Shown in pieces: positions 1 to 8,053 of a stretch of DNA of 64,000 bases. The notes beneath the pieces were generated by a model. The model did not search any database. It saw only the letters and a program-made list of their open reading frames with translations, and had not been told where the DNA came from. Each line of letters begins with the position of its first letter. The stretch's first letter is position 1. Position numbers and translations under genes: made by a program. This stretch comes from Xanthomonas sacchari. GTDB taxonomy: Bacteria; Pseudomonadota; Gammaproteobacteria; Xanthomonadales; Xanthomonadaceae. The stretch is from NCBI RefSeq assembly GCF_040529065.1, contig NZ_CP132343.1, positions 930,001 through 994,000 on the forward strand, written 5' to 3'.

Positions 1-435
1 GTGGCGTTCAAGGAAGCGCTGGAGCCGGAGTTCACCAGCTACCAGCAGCAGGTGGTGAAGAACGCGCAGGCCATGGCCAAGACCCTGATCGCGCGCGGCT
101 ATAAGATCGTCTCCGGCGGCACCGAAAACCACCTGATGCTGGTGGACATGATCGGCCGCGACGTCTCCGGCAAGGACGCGGAAGCGGCGCTGGGCAAGGC
201 CCACATCACCGTCAACAAGAATTCGGTGCCCAACGACCCGCGCTCGCCGTTCGTGACCTCCGGCCTGCGCCTGGGTACCCCGGCCATCACCACCCGCGGC
301 TACCTGGAGCAGGACTGCGTCGACCTGGCCAACTGGATCGCCGACGTGCTCGACGCCCCGGCCGACGACGCCGTGCTGGCGCGCGTGCGTGACGCGGTGA
401 CCGCGCAGTGCCGCAAGTATCCGGTGTATGGCTGA
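1..435 (+). CDS. glyA: Serine hydroxymethyltransferase, C-terminal part (cut by window start)
   Basis: This is the last 144 residues of GlyA, a PLP enzyme that interconverts serine and glycine and charges tetrahydrofolate with a one-carbon unit. The family's C-terminal domain is clear: a [11 protein letters not shown] segment near residue 39, then [20 protein letters not shown] with its conserved Arg, then [10 protein letters not shown]. The first codon here is an internal Val, not a start; about two thirds of the protein lies upstream of the window. nrdR follows after 105 bp, most of which is a heptamer inverted repeat. The glyA-nrdR-rib order is usual in gammaproteobacteria. Identification is very secure. 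Confidence 0.97.
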   Translation: MAFKEALEPEFTSYQQQVVKNAQAMAKTLIARGYKIVSGGTENHLMLVDMIGRDVSGKDAEAALGKAHITVNKNSVPNDPRSPFVTSGLRLGTPAITTRGYLEQDCVDLANWIADVLDAPADDAVLARVRDAVTAQCRKYPVYG

Positions 436-440
436 AAAAC

Positions 441-530
441 GGGAATGGGGAATGGAGAATCGGGAATGGTCAGACGCGCTACGCTTGCGCTGTTGACGTT
501 CCCATTCCCCATTCCCGTCTCCCCATTCCC
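441..530. repeat. Heptamer inverted repeat between glyA and nrdR
   Basis: The left arm is built of GGGAATG/GGGAATC heptamers (441-470) and the right arm of the complementary CCCATTC units (about 500-530), with a roughly 30-base spacer. The arms can pair into a long stem. It belongs to a family seen at many gene borders in this window and fills almost the whole glyA-nrdR gap. It could act as a transcript-end hairpin, but there is no T-run. Confidence 0.8.
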
Positions 531-540
531 GGCGCCCTGA

Positions 541-1071
541 ATGCACTGCCCCTTCTGCCAGCACACCGATACCCGGGTGATCGATTCGCGCGTGTCCGAG
601 GATGGCGCGACGATCCGCCGGCGTCGCGAGTGCGAGGCTTGCGGCGAGCGCTTCAGTACGCTGGAGACGATCGAGCTCAAGCTGCCGACGGTGATCAAGA
701 GCGACGGCGGCCGCGAGGCGTTCGATGCGCGCAAGTTGCGCACCAGCTTCGACCGCGCGCTGCAGAAGCGGCCGGTGGCCGAGGAGCAGATCGAGGCGGC
801 GGTGCGCGCAGTGGTGCACCAGTTGCGCATGTCCGGTGAGCGCGAACTGCCCTCGATCCGGGTCGGCGAGTACGTGATGGCCGAGCTGCGCAAGCTCGAC
901 CACGTCGGCTACGTGCGCTTCGCCTCGGTGTACCGCAGCTTCCAGGACGTGGCCGATTTCCGCGAGGAGATCGAGAAGCTCGAGCGCGAATTGCCGGTCG
1001 GCAGCGAGCAGTTGCCGCTGCTGGACCTGGTGCGCGCGGCCAAGCCGGGCGACAAGACCGGCAAGCGCTGA
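541..1071 (+). CDS. nrdR: Transcriptional repressor NrdR
   Basis: NrdR represses ribonucleotide reductase genes when its ATP-cone domain senses dATP/ATP. The 176-residue protein opens with MHCPFC and has a four-cysteine zinc ribbon (C3, C6, C31, C34 in CEACGERF). An ATP-cone follows from about residue 47 ([19 protein letters not shown]). The acidic C-terminus ends in a short Lys-rich tail. ATG at 541 is the only start that keeps the first zinc cysteine pair. Its position next to glyA and ribD is conserved in Proteobacteria. A GNAT gene starts 4 bp after its stop, so the two are probably co-transcribed. Confidence 0.97.
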   Translation: MHCPFCQHTDTRVIDSRVSEDGATIRRRRECEACGERFSTLETIELKLPTVIKSDGGREAFDARKLRTSFDRALQKRPVAEEQIEAAVRAVVHQLRMSGERELPSIRVGEYVMAELRKLDHVGYVRFASVYRSFQDVADFREEIEKLERELPVGSEQLPLLDLVRAAKPGDKTGKR

Positions 1072-1075
1072 GCGC

Positions 1076-1552
1076 ATGCGCATCGTCTGTCTGGCCGAGG
1101 CCGCGCAGCACATCCCGGCGCTGGCGCAGGAGCATCTGCACGCCTTCGGTCCCCTGTTGCCGGAATGGAACGTGGTGGAGGCCGAGGCCGACCTGCGCAG
1201 CCACCGCGACGAACGCCGCATCCCCACCAGCTGGATCGCCCTGGACGGCGAGGACTGGCTGGGGTCGGTGAGCCTGCTGCAGAACGACGACGCGCGCATC
1301 CGCCAGTTTTCGCCGTGGCTGGCGACGCTGTACGTGCGGCCGCAGGCACGCGGTGCCGGCGTCGGCGCCGCCCTGGTCGCGCACTGCGTGCAGGCCGCCG
1401 CGGGCTTCGGCGTGCAGTGGCTGTACCTGTATTGCGAGCCGGTGCTGGTGCCGTTCTACGAGCGCCTGGGCTGGCAGCGCCACGCCGACCTGCCGCTGGG
1501 GCCGCTGCAGATCGTGGTGATGCGCATCGACGCCGGCGGCGCTGCCGCATGA
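1076..1552 (+). CDS. GNAT-family N-acetyltransferase
   Basis: This 158-residue protein has the GNAT fold. The acetyl-CoA-binding motif is LYVRPQARGAGVGAALVAHC (about residues 83-102, matching the R/Q-x-x-G-x-G/A pattern). A later beta-strand region, LYCEPVLVPFYERLGWQ, is typical of motif B. The acceptor substrate cannot be told from sequence. It starts 4 bp after nrdR, and its TGA overlaps the ATG of ribD (ATGA), so it lies inside the nrdR-ribD operon. A role tied to riboflavin synthesis is not implied by the fold. Confidence 0.88.
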   Translation: MRIVCLAEAAQHIPALAQEHLHAFGPLLPEWNVVEAEADLRSHRDERRIPTSWIALDGEDWLGSVSLLQNDDARIRQFSPWLATLYVRPQARGAGVGAALVAHCVQAAAGFGVQWLYLYCEPVLVPFYERLGWQRHADLPLGPLQIVVMRIDAGGAAA

Positions 1553-2658
1553 GCGATCCGCAGGCGCGCGGCTTTTCCGCCGACGACCATCGCTGGATGG
1601 CGCAGGCGCTGCGCCTGGCCGAGCGCGGCGCCTACACCACGCGGCCCAATCCGATGGTCGGTTGCGTGATCGTGCGCGACGGCGCGGTGGTGGGCGAGGG
1701 CTTCCACCAGCGTGCCGGCGGGCCGCACGCGGAGGTGTTCGCGCTGCGCGCCGCCGGCGAACGCGCCCGCGGCGCCACCGCCTACGTGACCCTGGAGCCA
1801 TGCGCGCACTACGGCCGCACCCCGCCGTGCGCGCTGGCGCTGATCGAGGCCGAGGTGGCGCGGGTGGTGGCGGCGATGGCCGACCCGTTCCCGCAGGTCA
1901 ACGGCGGCGGCTTCGCACTGCTGCGCGAAGCCGGCATCGCGGTGCAATCCGGGTTGATGCAAGCGCAGGCGCGCGCGCTCAACCGGGGCTTCCTGTCGCG
2001 GGTGGAGCGTGGCCGACCGTGGCTGCGGATCAAGCTCGGTGCCAGCCTGGACGGACGCACCGCCCTGGCCAGCGGCGAATCGAAATGGATCACCGGCGCG
2101 GCGGCGCGCCAGGACGTGCAGCATTGGCGCGCCCGCGCCGGCGCCATCCTCACCGGCGCCGGCACCGTGCTGGCCGACGACCCGGCGCTGACCGTGCGCC
2201 TGGATGCGGCGACCGAGGCGATGCCGCCGCTGCGCGTGGTGCTGGACGCGCAACTGCGCAGCCTGGCCCAGGCCAAGGTCCGCGACGGCAGCGCACCGAC
2301 CCTGTACCTGCATGCACCGGACTGCGTGCCGCCGACGCTGGATCACGCGACCTTCGCCGCCGTGCCGCTGCACGACGGGCGCTGCGACCTGCATGCGGCG
2401 CTGCGCCTGCTCGGCGAACGCGGCATCAACGAGGTCCAGGTCGAAGCGGGGGCGACGCTGAGCGGCGCGTTGCTGCGCGCCGGCCTGGTCGATGAGTTGC
2501 TGGTGTACATGGCGCCGCTGCTGCTCGGCGATACTGCCCGCCCGCTGCTGGCCGGGCTCGGCATCGAGACCATGGCCCAGCGGGTGCCGCTGCAGCTCGC
2601 GGACATCGTGCAACTGGGGCAGGACCTGCGCTTGCGCTATGTCCCGGTAGCGGACTGA
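1549..2658 (+). CDS. ribD: Bifunctional diaminohydroxyphosphoribosylaminopyrimidine deaminase / 5-amino-6-(5-phosphoribosylamino)uracil reductase
   Basis: RibD does the second and third steps of riboflavin synthesis: deamination of the pyrimidine, then NADPH-dependent reduction of the ribosyl side chain. The N-terminal deaminase domain has the zinc site HAEVFAL and PCAHYGRTPPC (residues about 60-100). The reductase domain begins near residue 158 (LRIKLGASLDGRTA) and contains SKWITG and VQVEAGATLSGALL. Length (369 aa) matches E. coli RibD. The ATG overlaps the stop of the acetyltransferase by 4 bases. A strong hairpin terminator follows 24 bp after the stop, separating ribD from the riboswitch-controlled ribE group. 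Confidence 0.97.
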   Translation: MSDPQARGFSADDHRWMAQALRLAERGAYTTRPNPMVGCVIVRDGAVVGEGFHQRAGGPHAEVFALRAAGERARGATAYVTLEPCAHYGRTPPCALALIEAEVARVVAAMADPFPQVNGGGFALLREAGIAVQSGLMQAQARALNRGFLSRVERGRPWLRIKLGASLDGRTALASGESKWITGAAARQDVQHWRARAGAILTGAGTVLADDPALTVRLDAATEAMPPLRVVLDAQLRSLAQAKVRDGSAPTLYLHAPDCVPPTLDHATFAAVPLHDGRCDLHAALRLLGERGINEVQVEAGATLSGALLRAGLVDELLVYMAPLLLGDTARPLLAGLGIETMAQRVPLQLADIVQLGQDLRLRYVPVAD

Positions 2659-2682
2659 GTTCGCCAACGAAACGCATCAACG

Positions 2683-2721
2683 CAAAGGGCACGCCGGCGG
2701 TGTGTGCCGGCGTGCCCTTTG
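2683..2721. terminator. Bidirectional rho-independent terminator between ribD and the Ax21-like gene
   Basis: A perfect 16-bp inverted repeat (CAAAGGGCACGCCGGC at 2683-2698 and its complement at 2706-2721) encloses a 7-base loop. It starts with an A-run and ends with a T-run, so it can serve both ribD (plus) and the convergent outer membrane protein gene (minus), whose stop is 24 bp away. Confidence 0.92.
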
Positions 2722-2744
2722 TGCGCAAAGCGCCAGGTCTTGGA

Positions 2745-3368
2745 TCAGAAGCTGGCGCGCACGCCGACCTTGTACTGGCTGGCGTCATCGATGTATTGGA
2801 ATTCGCCGACCATGCCCCAGGTGCGCGTGAAGTTGATCTGGCCACCGAGGGTGCCGACGAACTTGCCTTCGTCGGCATCGCTGCCGTCGATGTAGCCGGC
2901 CTTGATCCAGGCTTCGGTCCGCGGCGAAGGCTTGCCGCGCAACCCGAGATTGACGGCACCCAGGGTGCTGGAATCGGAGCCGCGGGCGAGACGCACGCCG
3001 TCCTCGCGCAGGTCGGCTTCGGCCTTGACCCGCAGCACGCTGGCGTCTGCGATGAAGTCCACCCGCTCGGTCATTTCCTGCCGGTAGCCGATGCCCAGGT
3101 TGGCCTGCTGCACGGTCACCTTGGCGGTGTACACCTCGGACAGGACGAAGTCCTCGCTGGCGCGCTGGTAGCCGGCGAACACATACGCCGGCTCGGCGAT
3201 CTGCCAGGAGCCGCGCAGGTAGCCGCCGTTGATGTCCTCGGAGGACGCGTTGACGTTGATCTCGGTGCGGTTCCAGCCGCCTTCGACATAGTTGTAGCTC
3301 AGGCCCTCGGCCGACACAGCAAAGGGTGCGGCCGCCAACAGGGCAGCCAGGATCAGGGTGTTGCGCAT
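2745..3368 (-). CDS. Ax21-family outer membrane beta-barrel protein
   Basis: The 207-residue protein has a signal peptide (MRNTLILAALLAAAPFAVSA) cleaved before EGLSYNYVEGG. This mature N-terminus closely resembles the AENLSYNFVEG start of Xanthomonas Ax21. The rest alternates in beta-strand fashion and ends in VGVRASF, with the terminal Phe that is typical of outer membrane barrels. Ax21-like proteins are small barrels linked in the literature to DSF-regulated behaviour; the older claim that Ax21 is an immune elicitor was withdrawn. ATG at 3368 is chosen because it starts the signal peptide; longer in-frame starts add untypical Arg-rich sequence. It faces ribD and is divergent from the riboflavin operon. 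Confidence 0.83.
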   Translation of the reverse strand: MRNTLILAALLAAAPFAVSAEGLSYNYVEGGWNRTEINVNASSEDINGGYLRGSWQIAEPAYVFAGYQRASEDFVLSEVYTAKVTVQQANLGIGYRQEMTERVDFIADASVLRVKAEADLREDGVRLARGSDSSTLGAVNLGLRGKPSPRTEAWIKAGYIDGSDADEGKFVGTLGGQINFTRTWGMVGEFQYIDDASQYKVGVRASF

Positions 3369-3588
3369 GGGTGGTGCTCTCCGAATGAATGGCAGTGTCG
3401 GTGCCCGTTGCAGGGCGGACACGGGCGACGTCGCTGTCGCCTTGCGCATTTTAACAAATATTTCACATTGCTGTCTTGGGGGCGGGCATGCCGCGCGATG
3501 CAGTGTCCTGTCCCGATCGACAGTGCGGGCCGGGCCCGCCTGACCACGCCTGCTAGAATGCGCAGGCCGGTTCGCCGGCGACCACAAA

Positions 3589-3746
3589 CGTCTTCAGGGC
3601 GGGGTGCGATTCCCCACCGGCGGTAGGTGCGTTCGCGCACGAGCCCGCGAGCGCTTCCCGGCGCAGGCGCGATGCGCCGGCTCGGGAAGGTCAGCAGATC
3701 CGGTGCGATGCCGGGGCCGACGGTATAGTCCGGATGAAAGAAGACG
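3589..3746 (+). promoter_or_regulatory. FMN riboswitch (RFN element)
   Basis: The aptamer shows the canonical conserved blocks: CAGGGCGGGGTGCGATTCC at 3595-3613, CCCACCGGCGGTA, the variable arm, then TCAGCAGATCCGGTG, GCCGACGGTATAGTCCGGAT and GAAAGAAGACGG. The basal helix is CGTCTTC (3589-3595) with GAAGACG (3740-3746). It lies 82 bases upstream of the ribE start. FMN binding is expected to reduce expression of ribE-ribBA-ribH-nusB when flavin is plentiful. The region 3747-3828 should hold the expression platform; a convincing anti-terminator pair was not worked out. Confidence 0.97.
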
Positions 3747-3828
3747 GCCTTCGCGCAGCCTTGCGGCTGTGCGCGTGCCTGTTTGCCTTGTGGCGTTTTT
3801 CGCTCACCCCATTGCGAGAAACGTAGCT

Positions 3829-4428
3829 ATGTTCACCGGAATCATCGAAGGCGTCGGCCACCTCGCCGCACGCCAGCCGCAGGGCGGCGATCTCCGCTTC
3901 ACCTTCGCCACCGGCAGTCTGCCGTTCGCCGACGTGCGCCTGGGCGAGAGCATCGCGGTCAATGGCGTGTGCCTGACCGTGATCGCCTTCGACGCGGCGG
4001 CGTTCCAGGCCGACGCCTCCACCGAAACCCTGGCGCTGACCACGCTCGGCCGCCTGGCCGAGGGCGCGGTGCTGAACCTGGAGCGGGCGATGCGTCCCAG
4101 CGACCGCCTCGGCGGGCACCTGGTCAGCGGCCATGTCGACGGCCTCGGTGAGGTGCTGTCGATCCACGACGACGCGCGCGCGCAGCGCTGGCGCTTCGCC
4201 GCGCCGGCGTCGCTGCTGCGCTACATCGCCAAGAAGGGTTCGATCTGCGTGGACGGGGTCAGCCTCACCGTCAATGAAGTCGACGCGCAAGGCTTCGAGG
4301 TCGCGCTGATTCCGCACACCGTGGCGCACACCGCGTTCGCGCACACCGCGGTCGGTGCCGCGGTGAACCTGGAGATCGACCTGGTCGCGCGCTACGTCGA
4401 ACGCCTGCTGCAGGGCCGCCAGGACTGA
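3829..4428 (+). CDS. ribE: Riboflavin synthase, alpha subunit
   Basis: The enzyme converts two molecules of 6,7-dimethyl-8-ribityllumazine into riboflavin and a pyrimidine. The 199-residue protein begins MFTGIIEGVGHL, the invariant family start, and has two similar lumazine-binding repeats. The first contains ESIAVNGVCLTV and the second GSICVDGVSLTVNEV. A linker GGHLVSGHVDGLGEV joins them. ATG at 3829 is certain from the MFTGI start. It is the first gene after the FMN riboswitch and is followed by ribBA after 91 bp. Some nomenclatures call this gene ribC. Confidence 0.97.
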   Translation: MFTGIIEGVGHLAARQPQGGDLRFTFATGSLPFADVRLGESIAVNGVCLTVIAFDAAAFQADASTETLALTTLGRLAEGAVLNLERAMRPSDRLGGHLVSGHVDGLGEVLSIHDDARAQRWRFAAPASLLRYIAKKGSICVDGVSLTVNEVDAQGFEVALIPHTVAHTAFAHTAVGAAVNLEIDLVARYVERLLQGRQD

Positions 4429-4519
4429 TCCTGGCCGCGTCCGGCCGTCCGCCTATCCGCCACGCTGCGCCGCTGTCCGCGGCGCGCGCGGCATCCTCCG
4501 TCTTTCCGCGAGTTCCCGC

Positions 4520-5671
4520 ATGTCGCCTTCCGTTACCCCGAGCCTGAATTTCGCTTCCGTCCCCGAGCTGCTGGAAGAACTCCGCGCCGGCCGCATGGTG
4601 GTCATCGTCGACGACGAGGACCGCGAAAACGAGGGCGACCTGATCATGGCCGCCGAGCTGGTCAAGCCTTCGGACATCAACTTCATGGTCACCCACGCGC
4701 GCGGCCTGGTGTGCCTGTCGCTGACCCGCGAGCGTTGCGCGCAGTTGGGCCTGGCGCCGATGGTCCAGCGCAACACCGCGCAGTTCCATACCAACTTCAC
4801 CGTCAGCATCGAGGCCGCCGAGGGCGTGACCACCGGCATCTCCGCCTACGACCGCGCCCACACCGTGCGCACGGCGGTCAAGCCGGACGCCAAGCCGCAC
4901 GACCTCAGCCAGCCCGGCCACATCTTCCCGCTGATCGCCCAGCCGGGCGGGGTGCTGACCCGCGCCGGCCATACCGAGGCCGCCAGCGACCTGCCGATGC
5001 TGGCGGGGCTGGAGCCGGCCGGCGTGCTGGTGGAGGTGCTCAACCCCGACGGCAGCATGGCGCGGCGTCCGCAACTGGAGGAGTTCGCCCGCACCCACGG
5101 CTTGAAGATGGGCTCGATCGCCGACCTGATCGCCTACCGCCTGGCCACCGAACACACCGTCGAGCGCATCGACGAGCGGCCGATCGACACCGAGTTCGGC
5201 GGCTTCACCCTGGTCACCTACCGCGACCGCATCGCCCACGACCTGCACTTCGCCCTGGTCCGCGGCACCCCGGACGCCGAGACGCCGACCCTGGTGCGGG
5301 TGCAGGTGGAGAATCCGCTGGCCGACCTGCTGCACTGGCGCCGCGACGACTTCGGCGTGGCCGCCAGCGACGCTTTGCGCGCGATCGCCGCCGCCGAGCG
5401 CGGGGTGATGGTGGTGCTGTCGGCGCCGCGCGACAGCGAGGCGCTGCTGGCGCGGCTGCGCGCGCAACCGGAGGCGGCGCACGGCAAGGACGTGGGCCAG
5501 TGGCGGCGCAACGGCGCCGGCAGCCAGATCCTGGCCGACCTGGGCCTGGGCAAGCTGCGCGTGCTCGGTACGCCGCGCCGGCAGGTCGGCCTGGCCGGGT
5601 TCGGGTTGGAGGTGGTGGAGCACGTGGAGCCGGGAATCGGGATTCGGGACTCGGGAATCGGTAAAAGCTGA
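4520..5671 (+). CDS. ribBA: 3,4-dihydroxy-2-butanone-4-phosphate synthase with degenerate GTP cyclohydrolase II domain
   Basis: The N-terminal half (about residues 10-205) is RibB, which makes the four-carbon unit for lumazine from ribulose 5-phosphate. Visible motifs are DDEDRENEGDLIMAA, GLVCLSLT, TGISAYDRA and RAGHTEAA. The C-terminal half (about 210-370) aligns with RibA, but it contains no cysteine where active RibA has its zinc-binding Cys cluster; the segment reads VRVQVENPLADLL. It therefore probably cannot act as GTP cyclohydrolase II. The gene is in the riboswitch operon. The last residues (GIGIRDSGIGKS) are read from a heptamer repeat copy at 5636-5665 rather than from family sequence. 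Confidence 0.93.
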   Translation: MSPSVTPSLNFASVPELLEELRAGRMVVIVDDEDRENEGDLIMAAELVKPSDINFMVTHARGLVCLSLTRERCAQLGLAPMVQRNTAQFHTNFTVSIEAAEGVTTGISAYDRAHTVRTAVKPDAKPHDLSQPGHIFPLIAQPGGVLTRAGHTEAASDLPMLAGLEPAGVLVEVLNPDGSMARRPQLEEFARTHGLKMGSIADLIAYRLATEHTVERIDERPIDTEFGGFTLVTYRDRIAHDLHFALVRGTPDAETPTLVRVQVENPLADLLHWRRDDFGVAASDALRAIAAAERGVMVVLSAPRDSEALLARLRAQPEAAHGKDVGQWRRNGAGSQILADLGLGKLRVLGTPRRQVGLAGFGLEVVEHVEPGIGIRDSGIGKS

Positions 5672-5790
5672 TCCCGCGCGATTCCTGCCATTGGCGCTGA
5701 GGCGGCCTTCTGCACGGTCGCTTGGGGCGCTTTCCGGGGCGCGGCCCCACCGCCTGCTAAACTCTCCCACCCCCTCAAGCTGCCACCGCC

Positions 5791-6258
5791 ATGTCCCACT
5801 ACGAAGGCGACCTCCGCACTCCCGAGTCGGCGCGTTTCGCGATCATCGCCAGCCGCTGGAACGCCCGCATCACCGACGTGCTGGTCGCCGGCGCGCGGCA
5901 GAGCCTGGCCGGCAACGGCATCGCCGAGGACGCGGTGGACGTGATCCGCGTACCGGGCGCGTGGGAACTGCCGCTGGTCGCCGCACGGCTGGCCGCGGCT
6001 GGCAAGCATGCCGCGATCATCGCGCTGGGCTGCGTGATCCGGGGCGATACCCGTCACTACGAACACGTCGCCGACGGCTGCGCCGAGGGCCTGCTGCGGG
6101 TCTCGCTGGACTTCCGCATCCCGGTGCTCAACGGCGTGCTCGCGGTGGAGCAGGTCGAGGACGCCGAGGCGCGCGCTGGCGGCAGCCACGGCAACAAGGG
6201 CGAGGAAGCGGCGCTGGGCGCGCTGGAGATGGTCAACCTGCTGGAGCTGCTGCCGTGA
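5791..6258 (+). CDS. ribH: 6,7-dimethyl-8-ribityllumazine synthase
   Basis: RibH condenses the RibD product (after dephosphorylation) with dihydroxybutanone phosphate to give lumazine. The 155-residue protein has the family landmarks: FAIIASRWN near residue 16, [26 protein letters not shown] with the catalytic His, and [18 protein letters not shown], where the second half of the usual active site lies. It normally assembles into hollow shells or decamers. It starts 119 bp after ribBA. Its TGA overlaps the GTG of nusB (GTGA), showing translational coupling. Confidence 0.97.
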   Translation: MSHYEGDLRTPESARFAIIASRWNARITDVLVAGARQSLAGNGIAEDAVDVIRVPGAWELPLVAARLAAAGKHAAIIALGCVIRGDTRHYEHVADGCAEGLLRVSLDFRIPVLNGVLAVEQVEDAEARAGGSHGNKGEEAALGALEMVNLLELLP

Positions 6259-6725
6259 ACAAACCCGCTGGCCACAAGCACCACCCACGCCGCGACGGCG
6301 TCGATCCGGTCCTGCGTTCGCGTGCGCGCCGGCGTGCGCTGCAGGCGATCTACGCCTGGCAGATCTCCGGCGGCAACGCCCAGCACGTGATCGCCCAGTT
6401 CGCGCACGAGCAGGCGCACGAGATCGCCGACCTGGTGTACTTCGAGAACCTGGTCGAAGGCGTGCTCAAGCACCGCGCCGAACTGGACGAAGCCCTGGTC
6501 GGCTACCTGGACCGCACGGTCGAGGAAGTGGACGCGATCGAACGCGCGGTGCTGCGCCTGGCCGCCTACGAACTGCTGTACCGCATGGACGTGCCGTACC
6601 GCGTGGTGATCAACGAAGCAATCGAGACCGCCAAGCGCTTCGGTTCCGAACACGGCCACACCTACGTCAACGGCGTCCTCGACCGCGCCGCGCTGCAGTG
6701 GCGCGCGGTGGAGTCGGGGGGCTGA
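6255..6725 (+). CDS. nusB: Transcription antitermination factor NusB
   Basis: NusB binds boxA RNA together with NusE (S10) and supports antitermination of rRNA operons. The 156-residue protein is helical and ends with the conserved block [20 protein letters not shown] followed by [13 protein letters not shown] at 6255 is chosen because it overlaps the ribH stop and gives the family's basic N-terminus ([16 protein letters not shown]). The ribH-nusB-thiL order is widely conserved in gammaproteobacteria. A heptamer inverted repeat separates it from thiL. Confidence 0.96.
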   Translation: MNKPAGHKHHPRRDGVDPVLRSRARRRALQAIYAWQISGGNAQHVIAQFAHEQAHEIADLVYFENLVEGVLKHRAELDEALVGYLDRTVEEVDAIERAVLRLAAYELLYRMDVPYRVVINEAIETAKRFGSEHGHTYVNGVLDRAALQWRAVESGG

Positions 6726-6731
6726 GGGGCT

Positions 6732-6848
6732 GGGAATGGGGAAACGGGAATGGGGAATGGCAAAAGCAACTGCCTTCCCCTCCGAGATCGCCGGCGCGCC
6801 GGTTGTTGCTCCTGCTTTTCCCATTCCCGATTCCCTTTTCCCCATTCC
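6732..6848. repeat. Heptamer inverted repeat between nusB and thiL
   Basis: GGGAATG-type units at 6732-6761 face complementary CCCATTC/CGATTCC units at 6819-6848 around a spacer of about 57 bases. It fills the nusB-thiL gap almost completely; the right arm ends 9 bases before the thiL start, where it displaces any normal ribosome binding site. Confidence 0.8.
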
Positions 6849-6857
6849 TAGCCCCCA

Positions 6858-7832
6858 ATGCCCGAATTCGATCTGATCGAGCGCCTGCGTGCGCGCAGCC
6901 GGGCGCGTGACGACCTGCCGCTGGGCATCGGCGACGATGCGGCCTTGCTGCTGCCGCCGGCGGGGGAGTTGCTGGCGATCACCACCGATACGCTCAATGC
7001 CGGGGTGCATTTCCCGGCCGAGACCGCGGCCGCCGACATCGGCTGGAAGACCTTGGCGGTGAATCTGTCCGACCTGGCGGCGATGGGCGCGCAGCCGCGC
7101 TGGTGCACGCTGTCGCTGTCGTTGCCGCAGGTCGACATGGCCTGGGTCGATGCGTTCGCCGAGGGCTTCTTCGCCCTGGCCGACGCGCACGGCATCGGCC
7201 TGGCCGGCGGCGACACCACGCGCGGGCCGCTGGCCTTGTCGGTCACCGCCATCGGCAGCGTGCCGGCGACGGCGGCGCTGCGCCGCGATGCCGCACAACC
7301 GGGCGACGCGGTCTGGGTGACCGGCCAGCCGGGCGAGGCCGCCGCGGCGCTGGCGCTGTGGCAGGCCGGCCGCCTGGACGTGACCGCGCCGGCCGCCGAT
7401 CCCCTGCACGAACGCCTGCGCCAGCGCCTGCTGCGGCCGACGCCGCGGGTGCAGGCCGGCTTGCGCCTGCGCGGCCTGGCGCGGGCCTGCGTGGACGTCT
7501 CCGACGGCCTGCTGGCCGACCTAGAGCACATTTGTGCGCGCAGCGGCGTCGGCGCCGAACTGGACCTGGCCGCGCTGCCGGCGGTCGCCGCCCCGGCCGA
7601 CGCGGACCCTGCGCAGGTGCACGCCTGGCAACTGGGCGGCGGCGACGACTACGAACTGTGCTTCACCGCCGACCCGGCGCAGCGCGCGGCGATCGCGCAG
7701 GCGCTGCAGGCGGTCGGGGTGACGGCGACGCCGATCGGGCGCATCGTCGCCCGCCGTGGCATCGTGGTGCGCGGTGCCGACGGCCAACCATGGCAACCGC
7801 CGCGCAGCGGCTACCAGCACTTTCTGAGCTGA
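6858..7832 (+). CDS. thiL: Thiamine-monophosphate kinase
   Basis: ThiL phosphorylates thiamine monophosphate to thiamine diphosphate, the active cofactor. The 324-residue protein starts MPEFDLIERLRA, has GIGDDAALLLPP near residue 26 and TDTLNAGVHF (metal and nucleotide binding), then GLAGGDTTRGPLALSVTAIG. A later VDVSDGLLADLEHIC segment and GGDDYELCFT complete the PurM-like fold. Length agrees with E. coli ThiL (325). It is the last gene of the riboflavin/thiamine cofactor cluster. A 220-bp gap with no recognisable gene follows. Confidence 0.96.
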   Translation: MPEFDLIERLRARSRARDDLPLGIGDDAALLLPPAGELLAITTDTLNAGVHFPAETAAADIGWKTLAVNLSDLAAMGAQPRWCTLSLSLPQVDMAWVDAFAEGFFALADAHGIGLAGGDTTRGPLALSVTAIGSVPATAALRRDAAQPGDAVWVTGQPGEAAAALALWQAGRLDVTAPAADPLHERLRQRLLRPTPRVQAGLRLRGLARACVDVSDGLLADLEHICARSGVGAELDLAALPAVAAPADADPAQVHAWQLGGGDDYELCFTADPAQRAAIAQALQAVGVTATPIGRIVARRGIVVRGADGQPWQPPRSGYQHFLS

Positions 7833-8053
7833 GCCGCGTGGCCTGGGCGCGCGCCGGCCACGGGCCGCGGCGCCAGCCCGTTTGGGCCGCCCGCCAAGGT
7901 CCTTCCATACCGTGCCGCACTGCGGCGTGAATATCGCCCGTACCCGGTGGTACGGTCCGCCTGCCCGGCCCCACGTCGAGCGCTTGTCACCGTTCTGGCA
8001 TTACCGTTCCGGCAGCCGGCCATCCCGGTCCGGCGCCGCTTGGGAGGCAGTCC
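7833..8053. other. Intergenic region thiL to hydrolase gene, no gene seen
   Basis: This 221-bp stretch holds no convincing reading frame or repeat. The only clear element is a Shine-Dalgarno sequence (GGGAGG, about 8041-8046) just before the hydrolase start at 8054. A promoter for the hydrolase is expected here, but no hexamer pair stands out. Confidence 0.5.
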
